Source: Nitrospirota bacterium
GTDB taxonomy: Bacteria; Nitrospirota; Nitrospiria; Nitrospirales; UBA8639
DNA: 64,000 bases
Direction of reading: 5' to 3'
NCBI GenBank assembly: GCA_011088105.1
Contig: JAALKI010000005.1
Coordinates: forward strand, 36,416 to 100,415
Translations under genes and position numbers: made by a program
Notes under the pieces: model-generated
Told to the model about the DNA's origin: nothing
Seen by the model: only the letters and a program-made list of their open reading frames with translations
Database searches by the model: none
Part shown: in pieces, positions 17,619-26,647 of the stretch
Layout of the letters: the number at the start of each line of letters is the position of its first letter
How positions within the stretch are numbered: position 1 is the first letter of the stretch

Positions 17619-18500
17619 CTATTCAGGCTCTTCGTGACGAATATGTAAGAATACTGGAAAGCGAGGGACGCCGTTTTTCGTGAATCCTTGGTAGCGAAAG
17701 GTAATACGACTGTGTATGGGCGGTGGGTGTCGTCTGTGTTCATGTGTGAGCCCGCTGCCAACATAAAAGACTACCCCCTCATCGGTTTGTACCTTGAGTG
17801 AGCCAACCAACCCGGCAAATTGACCTTTGCCGGGGCGATAGCCAATCACCGTTGCCTCTGCATCAGTAAACGGTTTCAGCTTCAGTAAATCCTGACTGCG
17901 TCCACTAGCATAATGGGCAGTTTTCTTGTGGAGCATTAAGCCCTCACCACCCTGTTCAATGATGGTTTGGAATTGTTGCCTCAAGGCCTCTTCGCTGGCA
18001 ATATTTTCTTGTGGAATCATCGTCAGGTAGGGAGAATGAGCTTGTTCTACCAAGAGCCTCATGGCGTTCATACGTTGTTCAAAGGGGCCATGATGTTGGG
18101 GAAGGTCAAATATCATAAAGCGAATCAGCTCCCAGCCTTCATGAGGTGTGTGCTTTCTGACAACAGACGATACGTCCTCATACTGTCCTCGACCTATCCA
18201 TAGCTCTCCATCTAAAGGGGTGTTGGGGAAGTGTTTGGTAAACCACGTCGGTGCGGCAAATACGTTGCCGCCACGTGAAAAAAGTTGGGTACCATCCCAA
18301 CGAGCACGGACGCCATCCAGTTTTTCACTGACGAGATATTGACGGACGTCGATGTCTGGATGATAGCGTGTGGCCATCATCAAATCGGGGATCGCGTCGG
18401 CGGGAAGAGCCGGCCATGGCAGGAGCGCCATGATGAAGAAAACCGCGAGTGTTAACCAGCGTTGTTGGGGCATGGGTGTTCGAAGGACCGGCCTTTTCAC
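17619..18500 (-). CDS. Periplasmic ATP-dependent DNA ligase (LigE type)
   Basis: A small ATP-dependent DNA ligase with a signal peptide. The nucleotidyltransferase motif I is SEKLDGVRARWDG, with the adenylated lysine near residue 59, followed by FSRGG (motif Ia), DGELW (III), EGLMLHKK (IV) and LLKLKPF (V), and then a compact OB domain. The N-terminus LTLAVFFIMALLPWPALPADA is a classic signal peptide, so the enzyme is predicted to act in the periplasm, as proposed for LigE in DNA uptake or biofilm DNA. The start may be GTG at 18500 or ATG at 18473; neither has a good binding site. Confidence 0.9.
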   Translation of the reverse strand: MKRPVLRTPMPQQRWLTLAVFFIMALLPWPALPADAIPDLMMATRYHPDIDVRQYLVSEKLDGVRARWDGTQLFSRGGNVFAAPTWFTKHFPNTPLDGELWIGRGQYEDVSSVVRKHTPHEGWELIRFMIFDLPQHHGPFEQRMNAMRLLVEQAHSPYLTMIPQENIASEEALRQQFQTIIEQGGEGLMLHKKTAHYASGRSQDLLKLKPFTDAEATVIGYRPGKGQFAGLVGSLKVQTDEGVVFYVGSGLTHEHRRHPPPIHSRITFRYQGFTKNGVPRFPVFLHIRHEEPE

Positions 18501-18541
18501 TCATGGCCATGTTCTTTATTCCCGGACTTTTAAATAGTGTC

Positions 18542-20215
18542 TTAGGTTGTCACGGCTCCTTCGGAGGCTGAAGAGACCTGCCGGGCATATTTTGCCATGA
18601 CGCCGCTGGTGTACCTGGGGGGAGGTGGTGACCAATTGGCCAAGCGTTTTTGTAATGCATCATCGGAAAGCGTCACGTTGAGCTGTCGGTTATTGATATC
18701 AAAGGTGATACGGTCGCCATGTTGAAGGGCGGCAATTGGACCGCCTTTGGCCGCTTCTGGGGCAACATGTCCCGCCATCAGTCCATGGGTGGCTCCGGAG
18801 AATCGGCCATCAGTTAATAAGGCGACTGATTCACCTAAGCCTGCGCCAACAAGGGCTCCAGTGACTCCAAGCATTTCTCGCATGCCTGGTCCCCCTTGAG
18901 GTCCTTCGTATCTGATCACGATGACATCACCTTCCACAATGTCCCCATGTTGAACAGCAGCAAAGGCCTGTTCTTCACAATCGAAGACTTTGGCGGGTCC
19001 TTCATGGAATGTTCTTTCGTGTCCGGCAACTTTGAGTACACACCCGTCAGGGGCCACATTGCCTTTTAAAATGACAAGGCCACCGGTCGATTTGATAGGG
19101 TTTGATGCAGGGTGGAGTACTTGTTGCCCTGGAGTTTCAATTGCACTCGAGGCCTCTTCTTTAATCATTCGAGATGTCACGGTTGCACAATCACCATTAA
19201 GGAATCCGGCATCCAGTAAGCGCTTGGCGACAAGTCTGGTTCCGCCTGCCTGATACAAATCAGCTGCCACGAATTTGCCTCCTGGTTTGAGGTCGGCTAA
19301 CAGAGGGGTTCGTCGATTGATAATATCAAAATCTTCGATGTCGAGTGGAATGCCAGCTTCACGCGCAATGGCGAGAAAATGCAAAACTGAATTCGTCGAT
19401 CCGCCAGTCGTGGCTACGGCAGCAATCGCGTTTTCTATGGACTTTCGTGTGACAATGTGTTTCGGGCGGAGATCCTGTCGGAGCATGTCCATGACCAAGT
19501 GTCCGCATTGTGCCGCGACGATATCTTTTTCAGGATCCAAGGCTGGGACGCCGTTAAAGCCCATGGGCGACATCCCTAAAAATTCAAAGGCAATGGACAT
19601 GGTGTTGGCTGTGAATTGTCCACCACAGGCTCCGGCTCCAGGACAGGCATGGTTTTCCAAATCATGGAGTGTGCTGTCATCCAGCTTGCCTTTGGCATGG
19701 GCACCGACGGCTTCGAAGACATCTTGAATGGTCACATCGTGCCCTTGAAAATGACCGGGCATAATTGAGCCACCATAGAGCATCAATGATGGTAAGTTGA
19801 GGCGAATGAGGGCCATGACGGTTCCGGGAATGGTCTTATCGCATCCAGATAAGGCCACAACGGCATCGAGAAGATGGCCACGGGCGACAAGTTCAATAGA
19901 GTCAGCCACGACTTCTCGGCTAATAAGAGAGGTTTTCATTCCCTCTGTGCCCATACTAATGCCATCGGAAATGACAATGGTATTAAACTCAAGCGGTGTC
20001 CCTCCCGCTGCACGAATACCGGCTTTGACTTTTTCAGCGAGTTCTCGAAGATGAAAATTACACGGAGTAATTTCTGTCCAGGTATTGGCGACACCAATCA
20101 ACGGACGGGAAAGATCCTCATCGGTTAACCCAACGGCTTTTAACATGGCCCGAGCGGGTGCTCGGCCTGGGCCTTCTGTCAACTCGCGACTTTTGTGTTT
20201 CAAGTTCGTCGGCAT
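18542..20215 (-). CDS. ilvD: Dihydroxy-acid dehydratase
   Basis: IlvD dehydrates 2,3-dihydroxy-isovalerate and its isoleucine-pathway homologue to the 2-oxo acids in branched-chain amino acid synthesis, using an iron-sulfur cluster and Mg. The 557-residue protein has [31 protein letters not shown] and [22 protein letters not shown], all expected cluster and substrate sites. The ATG at 20215 follows ggagga with good spacing; a GTG at 20230 lies inside the binding site and is rejected. It stands alone, divergent from the SH3 gene. No leader peptide rich in branched-chain codons was found in the short upstream region. Confidence 0.97.
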   Translation of the reverse strand: MPTNLKHKSRELTEGPGRAPARAMLKAVGLTDEDLSRPLIGVANTWTEITPCNFHLRELAEKVKAGIRAAGGTPLEFNTIVISDGISMGTEGMKTSLISREVVADSIELVARGHLLDAVVALSGCDKTIPGTVMALIRLNLPSLMLYGGSIMPGHFQGHDVTIQDVFEAVGAHAKGKLDDSTLHDLENHACPGAGACGGQFTANTMSIAFEFLGMSPMGFNGVPALDPEKDIVAAQCGHLVMDMLRQDLRPKHIVTRKSIENAIAAVATTGGSTNSVLHFLAIAREAGIPLDIEDFDIINRRTPLLADLKPGGKFVAADLYQAGGTRLVAKRLLDAGFLNGDCATVTSRMIKEEASSAIETPGQQVLHPASNPIKSTGGLVILKGNVAPDGCVLKVAGHERTFHEGPAKVFDCEEQAFAAVQHGDIVEGDVIVIRYEGPQGGPGMREMLGVTGALVGAGLGESVALLTDGRFSGATHGLMAGHVAPEAAKGGPIAALQHGDRITFDINNRQLNVTLSDDALQKRLANWSPPPPRYTSGVMAKYARQVSSASEGAVTT

Positions 20216-20398
20216 TCGTCTGTCCTCCACGTTATCGTAGAAATAGTGAGTAGATACAATTTTAGTTGCCTCATAAAGTGGCAGAAATGTCTCATAGAAA
20301 GGGTAAATCGGTCAAACAGAAAACATTCCAAAATATGCATGATTTTACTATACTAGCGTTGGTTGTCTTTATAAATCTCAAATCAGAGGATGTGTCTT

Positions 20399-20725
20399 AT
20401 GACAACGAATCCATCTCAACCGCAACTGCCTCCTGAAACGTGGTACACGGCAGTCGATTCCGTCAACGTCACCAAGGAAAAATCACCGGTGTCGGAAGTC
20501 ATGAAGACACTCAAGCGTGGGGAGTCGGTCAAAGTGTTGGAAAAAGGGCGAAGTCACTATCAGGTCAAGGTGGACAAAGAGAACATTGGTTGGGTGGCTA
20601 AGTCAAAGTTGTTGCAAGAAAAACCAAGTGATCGGGCAGAGGCGAGTAGTCGATTGGCTCAGGTCAAGGGGACAAGCTCCATTCTCCCGAAAGAGTCCAG
20701 AACTGGAGGAAGCATCAGAGGATAA
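20399..20725 (+). CDS. Small SH3-domain protein
   Basis: A 108-residue protein dominated by a bacterial SH3 (SH3b) domain: SVNVTKEKSPVSEVMKTLKRG, then VKVLEKGRSHYQVKV and GWVAKSKLL, residues about 20-75. A low-complexity tail follows. No signal peptide or membrane segment is seen, so location is uncertain; such domains often bind peptidoglycan or peptides. The ATG at 20399 follows agagga at 20385-20390 with eight-base spacing; an ATG at 20390 overlaps the site and is rejected. The start faces ilvD across a 183-base divergent region. Confidence 0.82.
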   Translation: MTTNPSQPQLPPETWYTAVDSVNVTKEKSPVSEVMKTLKRGESVKVLEKGRSHYQVKVDKENIGWVAKSKLLQEKPSDRAEASSRLAQVKGTSSILPKESRTGGSIRG

Positions 20726-20744
20726 TATTTCTCATATCCCCCTC

Positions 20745-20845
20745 TATTGCGGTCGAAGACAGAGCACCACGGTGCCCAGGACTCAGGTCAACTGCGCATG
20801 CAGTTGTAACAGAACGCACCCCGGCTTTAGCCGGGGGAATCTATT
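20745..20845 (+). mobile_element. Orphan IS200/IS605-like right-end hairpin
   Basis: Positions 20819-20836 read ccccggc-ttta-gccgggg, a perfect stem followed by gaatc. This form, with a CTTTAG core, is typical of the right ends of IS200/IS605 elements that carry tnpB, where it also ends the omega RNA. A second perfect seven-base stem lies just upstream (20789-20806). The frame through 20751-20850 stays open and could be the decayed tail of a tnpB gene, but no recognisable TnpB motif remains. It lies between the SH3 gene and the YbjN-like gene and might also work as a terminator for either. Identification is by pattern memory only. Confidence 0.5.
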
Positions 20846-21317
20846 TTAAGTAAGGCTTCAATGTCTCATACGTTGTACGTATGGTTAGGCTATCCTGCTC
20901 CCACGCTTCAATAAATGGGGTAAAACGAGCTTTCTCGTACCCACCAGGAAACCAGGCACGCATCGCTAATTCGCCGGAGCTGGCCCAAAAGAAGCGAGCG
21001 ACCGCCGCGCTGGTAGTCAGTGTATTGACGGCTGTAAGACGAGCCGCATCATTTTGATCAAGAGGCACTCCGGCAAAGACTGACTGGATGATCAGGCCGT
21101 CCAACAATTCGACAAGCACAAAACCAAACTTGGTTGGATGAGTCGCTTTGATCCCTTGATCGACTTTTTCAGATGTATATCCCAAAAACTCCAAATGTTC
21201 GATAATTTTATCCCGTGTGACCTGAGCCTCTGCGGTAGTAACTCCAAACATCACAAGCGAGAGGAGCATGAGGGAAAGAAAGGCTGGACATCGAGCTACA
21301 AGTTGGATGATAGGCAT
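20841..21317 (-). CDS. Exported YbjN-like protein
   Basis: A 158-residue exported protein. The N-terminus LVARCPAFLSLMLLSLVMFGVTTAEAQ is a signal peptide with likely cleavage after AEA. The mature part resembles YbjN-type domains: ITRDKIIEHLEFLGYTSEK-like start, a central hydrophobic strand FGFVLVELLDGLIIQSVF, and a C-terminal helix. Function of exported members is unknown; YbjN folds resemble type III secretion chaperones. The start at 21317 is supported by ggagag a few bases upstream; an upstream in-frame ATG lacks it. It is convergent with the SH3 gene. Confidence 0.72.
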   Translation of the reverse strand: MPIIQLVARCPAFLSLMLLSLVMFGVTTAEAQVTRDKIIEHLEFLGYTSEKVDQGIKATHPTKFGFVLVELLDGLIIQSVFAGVPLDQNDAARLTAVNTLTTSAAVARFFWASSGELAMRAWFPGGYEKARFTPFIEAWEQDSLTIRTTYETLKPYLK

Positions 21318-21427
21318 GTGCACTCTCCATGTTGCTGTTATGGGCTGTCTAAGCATTCCATCTATTACGTACAATTAGAATACGGCGGTGTTTTAAAGAG
21401 TATGGTAGGTGATTAAGTGAGGCTCAA

Positions 21428-22563
21428 TCATTTGGTTAGGTAGAGTGAGAGATCCTTGTCCATGTGATACATCTTCTGTCGTACGGCTGTCAGGCAGGTT
21501 GTTTTATTGGATTCCTGTAACCCCTCACAGACTTGGGATGCGCGTTTTTCATGAAATTTTGCCATTCGTTCCATGGCGCCTTCAATACACATCATTTCTT
21601 CATCTTCTTGAAGTCCAAGACACACCTGTCGAAGCTGAACTTTTCCTGCAACGATCAAGGGCATGTGGGCGTTCCCTAGTCCATGGAAGCAACCAAGACG
21701 GAACGGATGAGCGAGAGTGGCACACTGCTTCTTGAGTGACGCCAGAGGCCGTCTCGCTTCATAATGTCTCCGAACCACGTGAACCATTTTATAGCGTGCA
21801 CAGGCGGCTGAGTAATCATATCGATCACATGGATAAAATGTTTCCTTAATCTTTGCGTCTGTTGGATCGTTTTCCGTCACATATTCCATGTATACGCCAG
21901 TCGCACAATAATAGATCATGCTCGATTTCTCAAATTCTGTGCAAGTCTCAAGCGCTTCGGGAATTTGATAGTTTGTAAGAAACATGAGTGCATGCCCAAC
22001 GCCATGGGCACAGTCTCCTGGAGAATAGGAGGCGGTCATCACCGGATTTTGGAAACACAGATCGTTGATGACTGGATGAAGCGCACGTTTGTTGAGGCCT
22101 TGACCATTCGTCTGGCCTATGGTGGCAAAGGCTTCCATCAGGATCCCATGCATGCATCCTGAGTGGCAGCGATCTTCACAAATGCGGAGTCCTCTGCTGA
22201 TGTCATGGACATGGCTAAAGATGACTTTACCAAGATCATGAGCTTCTGAATGACAACGAGGCCAGAGAGTTTCGATAGAATCCAAGATCCCATTGGCTCC
22301 AATAACTAGAATATAATGCTCAAATAAATGACGTTTCTGGTTGCCAACGGCCTTGAGAGCGTGATGAAATTTCCTCCGTTGTTCTATAACTGTCTGGGGT
22401 TCGATAAAGAGAGGTGAGGAGAACGAAGAACTTGGAGTCGTGACGCCAATACCTTGTCTATGTTGGCTGTCCCGAAATGTTCCGTGGCATGAAGAAGAAA
22501 AAAAGCAACGAGAAGTGAGATGAGGAAGTACCGAGCGTTGGTACATAGGGAATAATGAGGCAT
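21428..22563 (-). CDS. Cys/His-rich CHG-repeat protein, probably exported, apparent frameshift near N-terminus
   Basis: I do not recognise a named family. The body (from about 22380 down to 21428) has three related Cys-His-Gly sites: CHSGCMHGI, DCAHGVGHALM and GCFHGLGNAHM, spaced about 60-100 residues, plus many further cysteines, suggesting metal or heme binding. The frame of this body runs up to a GTG at 22567, but its N-terminus is not hydrophobic. A second frame from ATG 22563 encodes a good signal peptide (RYFLISLLVAFFLLHA) and stops near 22387. The two probably belong together, joined by an indel between about 22385 and 22510, where an A7 run (22498-22504) lies. It is just downstream of the FecR gene. 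Confidence 0.65.
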
Positions 22564-22593
22564 ACACTGAAAGGGTACGTGCTGGCTATGGAT

Positions 22594-23618
22594 CTAGGGG
22601 GAACTAAGATTAACTGTATTGCCGACTCCATCAACAACAAGAAGGGCTTCTTGGTTGGGGTCAAAGTTAACCGTGTTGCCTGAACTTCCTGGAAAAGGAT
22701 CATACGATGGTGAGATATTAATCGCATTATTGGTGGGAGTGGCTCCGTTTGCGAAAAAAATTGTGACGTCTTGACCAAACGTTGTGCAATCATCTCTTGG
22801 GCACCTGGAGGGGTGATGAGATGTTGAGGCTCAAGCTGAATATCTTGGGTCCGACACGAGACGGGCGAGGCGGCGGTTGGTTGTCCAATGGTTCCGCCCG
22901 TGACCTGAACCATCTGGCCGGCTTCCACCGTCACCGGGGCGAGCCCCGGTATTTGTGAAATCACTTCCACACTGCCTTCCACGACGTGGATGGTTTCTTG
23001 TCCCGGACTTGTTGGGCCAAGAGCTTGAACCCGCAACGATTTCGCGGAAGACGGTGAACCAGGAAATGCTGTGAGGACTGGTCGGGCCTGGGGCTGACGG
23101 TTGGTTGGCTTGGCCTGCTCCGAACCGGGCGCCACCTGAATCTGTAGCAGCGTGTTGGGTTGCGCAATGATGGTCGTGGTGGGAGTGCGCATGGTTACCG
23201 GCGCGTTCGTCTGATTCCCTTTTGCTTGACATGCGATGCACGTTCGTCCACTGAGGAGGTTGACGACTTGTGGCAGGTCTGGCTCTTCCGTGATCATGAC
23301 CTCTGACGACTCCTGAAGAGTGACTAAGGCCGCATCCCCGACGAGCATGCCGAGCATGGCTTGGGCTCCCGTGCGAATACGGTCTCCATAGACCACAGGG
23401 CCCTTGAACACGGCACGATCAACCTGCTGTGGGCGATCGGCTCGCACGATCGTCGCCTCCCCGTTGACGCTGGAGACTAGCCCGACCGAACCGCCGTCCG
23501 GTTGCGAACGAGATTGAGCGAGCCCGGTCATGGGGACTGTGGCAACGAATAGCCCTTGCATGATGCCTATCATCAGGAACAAGAGCATCCGAAGCGAGAA
23601 GGTGTGCGCGGTGATCAT
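22594..23618 (-). CDS. Exported FecR-domain protein, apparent frameshift near C-terminus
   Basis: Residues 1-35 form a signal peptide (MLLFLMIGIMQGLFVATVPMTGLAQ). A FecR domain follows (VNGEATIVRADRPQQVD, GDRIRTGAQAMLGMLVGDAALVTL), then a second FecR-like stretch ending near residue 245. These exported FecR proteins are thought to bind cell-wall or surface partners, unlike the classic FecR signal transducer. After about residue 270 the initial frame turns non-protein-like, while another frame reads FGQDVTIFFANGATPTNNAI and continues well to a TAG at 22594-22596. The switch lies at about 22750-22830, which includes an A7 run (22754-22760). Divergent from the TPR/barrel gene. Confidence 0.75.
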
Positions 23619-23800
23619 GAATAATAGATGAATCTTGGTAATGGAAACGCTTCCCCGGGATCAAACGTGCATTCGTTCATTAACCTGTTGATAATTCTTG
23701 GCTTTTTTAGTAGTTTTGTCAAGTCGTTTTAATTCTTTTCGAATCATAATCCCTATATTCGGAGAGGAGAAGAAGGGCCGAGGAAAGAAAGGTCAGAGTC

Positions 23801-25433
23801 ATGACCCATACGAAGGGACACTCGGTGATTCGAGCTATTGCGATTCTTCTCGTTGTCTTTCTGCTCTTCCCCCCCTGGCTTGTCGCTGTGTCGGCGCAAC
23901 AAGCCGAAGCCGAAATCCTCTTGGCTCAAGCCACGGTGGCGTATGAAGAGGCGCGCTATGAGAAGGCGCGGGCGCTGCTTGAACGGGCCAAGACGTTAGA
24001 TCCGCAGAATGCGCGAGTGTTCTACTATGCCGGACTGACCTTGCTGGCACTCAAGCAACCAGCGCTGGCTGTTGCCCAGCTCACGATTGCGCACGAACTT
24101 CGTCCGAACGATCTCTTTATTCGGTTTCAGTTAGGCGTGGCCTATTTCGCTTTAGAATCCTACGACCGGGCGGCCCCGTTGCTCTTTGAGGTCTTTGATG
24201 AACAGCCCCAATTAGATGGTCTTGGATTTTATGTAGGTTTTTTGCGGTATCGAGCCAAGGCGTATGATGCGGCCCTCAAGGCATTTGACGTAGGCCAAAC
24301 CGCCGATACTGAGATGCAACAACTGACCCGTTTCTATCGAGGGTTGACACTGGGGGTGCTGGGACTGCCTGACCAAGCGCTTGTCGAATTAGAGGAGATT
24401 CTCAAAAGTGAGGCGGTGTCACCCGTGACGTCAGGGGCGATCCGCCTTCGAGATACTCTGAGCGCTGGGCGAGTGAAACAAGAAGAGGCCAAACGGTTTC
24501 ATTTCCAGGTGAGCCTTGGTGGGGTCTATGATGACAATGTGGCGGTAAACCCGGATTCAAGTAATAATTCACTGGCGAGGCAACTTCGGGAGCGATCGAC
24601 GAATTCTCCAGGTTTGCTGGCTTCGATGCTGGCGGAATATGCGTGGTTGCGTCAGGGCCCGTGGGAATCACGGGTTCGGTATTCCTTTTTTCAGACACTC
24701 AATACGGAAGGCAATCTTTCTCGGTTTAATATTCAGGACCACCTTGGAGGGATCAATGGATTTTATCGAGGCGTTGTTGCCCAGTTACCCTATCAACTGG
24801 CCCTGGATTACACGTTTGATTACCTGTTCTTAGATCAGGCTGCCTTTCTCACCCGACATACGCCCACCGCTTCCGTAACGGTTGTGCCCCCAGCCTTCAA
24901 GGTTCCCGTGCTTGGTGACGTGGGCAATCTCACCAGCGTGCTGGTCCGGTATCAAGTGAAGGAGTTCTTACGGGAAGTTGGTGATGATGACCCACGGTTT
25001 CAATCTGACATTCGCGATGCGTTGAATATCATGACGGGGGTCACGCACGCGTTTCGTTTTGCGCAAGACCAGCACTTGGTCCGGATCGGCTATCAGTACG
25101 ATAACGAAAATGCGGAAGGCACCAACTTTGTCTTATTTTGGTCACCGTTTACTCACCGGTGGTCAAGTGACGTTGCCATGGGGGGGTATCCGGGTACGGT
25201 ACGACTACGATGTTCATTGGCGTGATTACAGTGATGCACGCAACAGGACGGCTTTGGTTAGCGGGCCCTTTCGTGAGGATACGCAACAGACCCACCTGGT
25301 GCGAGTCGAAAAACCGTTTCCGTATGATGTCACCCTGACGACCCAATATCAGCGTATTCTCAATGATTCCAATTTGGCTGTCTTCGATTACACGAAAAAT
25401 GTGTTCTCGGTTATTCTGACGTGGACCTATTAG
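23801..25433 (+). CDS. TPR plus outer-membrane beta-barrel protein, apparent frameshift near 25130
   Basis: The protein begins with a signal peptide (AIAILLVVFLLFPPWLVAVSA), then TPR-like helices (residues about 30-215, for example ARVFYYAGLTLLALKQPALAV) and a C-terminal region of alternating strands ending FSVILTWTY, whose final aromatic residue is typical of outer-membrane barrels. The first frame stops at 25225 after a non-barrel tail. The second frame takes over with SYFGHRLLTGGQVTLPWGG and runs to 25433. The natural join needs one base removed near 25129, within AACTTTGTCTTAT, and is not at the nearby G7 run. Such proteins often pair with exported FecR proteins, as here. Confidence 0.78.
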
Positions 25434-25492
25434 CCAGCCGCCGTCGGTGTTTAGCTATCGATCTATGGGTACATCACGAATCGATAGTTCGG

Positions 25493-26647
25493 TTATTCCG
25501 TGACTGCTACGGGAAAGTCCTGAATGGTTTGGGGCTTCGTGGTGGTAGGTGTTTGTTGCCCTTTGGTCAAGGCCTTCACACGCTCCGAGAGATAGAGGTC
25601 TAGCATGTTGATGGTAACCGTGCCTGTTCCGCGATAGTCTGCTCCCCCCGTCAGTCCTTCCACGAGAGCTTTGGTAAAGGCGCCATTTCCCCATGTTGGA
25701 TCTTCGAGTGCATACTGTCGCCCTGTCGATGAGGCAAACACGACAGCCCCGTTTTCAGCACTGCTGAGTTCGTTGACCAGCGCATTGATATCCGCAACAC
25801 CCCGTCGCACACCCATAATATTTCCCGCATGACAGGTATCCACAAACAAGAGTGTTTTGCCGGAAAGTGCGGCGACCGTGTTTTTGATGTCAGAAAAGGG
25901 CAGACTTGTTCGTCGCAAGCGGTCAGTGTCGGCGTTTACAGTTAGAAAGTAGTAAATCCCTCCTTTATCATTCACGCCATGTCCAGCAAAAAAGAGGATG
26001 GCGACATCTTTGCTTGTTGTCTCGCGATCAATCCAATCCAATCCATCCAGGATGTTTCCTTTTGTTGCTTGGGCATCGATCAGGGTTTTGGCTACGACTT
26101 CACGGTAGAGTCCTCCAGCTTGATGCTGAAGCGCTTTTGCAAATGCCTGTGCGTCTTGCCCTGGAAAACAAAGGGACAATGCCGGATCGTTGTATTGACT
26201 CATGCCGACGGCTAGGACATAGAGTTTTGGTTTGATGGGGAAAGCCTCATGCTTGCGCCAACGTAGATGCACAGTGGCCGGATGGCTTTTCCCCCAGCGA
26301 TGCTGGGCGACAAGAGAGATTTCACAGTCCCGTTTTGGGATCTGTACATGGAGTTCGTGTACAAGCCGGCCAGTTGAGACTTTGCCTGCCACACGGAGTC
26401 CGCGTGGTGTTGGTGCCGAACGACCATCGACCAGCACTGTGACTTCTGCCTTCGGTACTCCGGGCGGGGTGATCACCATATATCGGACTGTGATATCTGG
26501 TGATGAAACCATTTCTCCTTCAGGAGGTGAAAGAATTGTTACGATGGGAGAAATTTGTTTGAATGCTTGCTCTGTTATTTCCATTAGATGCTGAAGGCTT
26601 CTGTATAGCCCTACCTGGTTGGGTGGGAAATCTTGCTGGATGGTCAA
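25493..26647 (-). CDS. Caspase-family (peptidase C14) domain protein
   Basis: The protein has an N-terminal immunoglobulin-like stretch (IVTILSPPEGEMVSSPDITVRYMV, residues about 34-120) and a caspase-like domain from about 145 (LYVLAVGMSQYNDPAL). The catalytic dyad is visible: histidine in ILFFAGHGV near residue 222 and cysteine in LLFVDTCHAG near 270. Caspase homologues of this kind are cysteine proteases of mostly unknown role in bacteria. The frame starts at TTG 26647 inside the WD40 gene; an ATG at 26584 is an alternative. In relatives WD40 repeats, a coiled coil, this Ig-like part and the caspase form one polypeptide, so this is probably the second half of a frameshifted gene. Confidence 0.88.
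   Translation of the reverse strand: MTIQQDFPPNQVGLYRSLQHLMEITEQAFKQISPIVTILSPPEGEMVSSPDITVRYMVITPPGVPKAEVTVLVDGRSAPTPRGLRVAGKVSTGRLVHELHVQIPKRDCEISLVAQHRWGKSHPATVHLRWRKHEAFPIKPKLYVLAVGMSQYNDPALSLCFPGQDAQAFAKALQHQAGGLYREVVAKTLIDAQATKGNILDGLDWIDRETTSKDVAILFFAGHGVNDKGGIYYFLTVNADTDRLRRTSLPFSDIKNTVAALSGKTLLFVDTCHAGNIMGVRRGVADINALVNELSSAENGAVVFASSTGRQYALEDPTWGNGAFTKALVEGLTGGADYRGTGTVTINMLDLYLSERVKALTKGQQTPTTTKPQTIQDFPVAVTE

Noticed and set aside
19275..19727. 150-residue plus-strand frame
   Set aside because: Antisense to ilvD, with serine/alanine/methionine-rich composition typical of a shadow frame.
25179..25185. G7 run as site of the TPR-barrel frameshift
   Set aside because: The alternative frame already reads as barrel sequence (SYFGHRLLTGGQ) about 50 bases before the run, so the break is near 25129.
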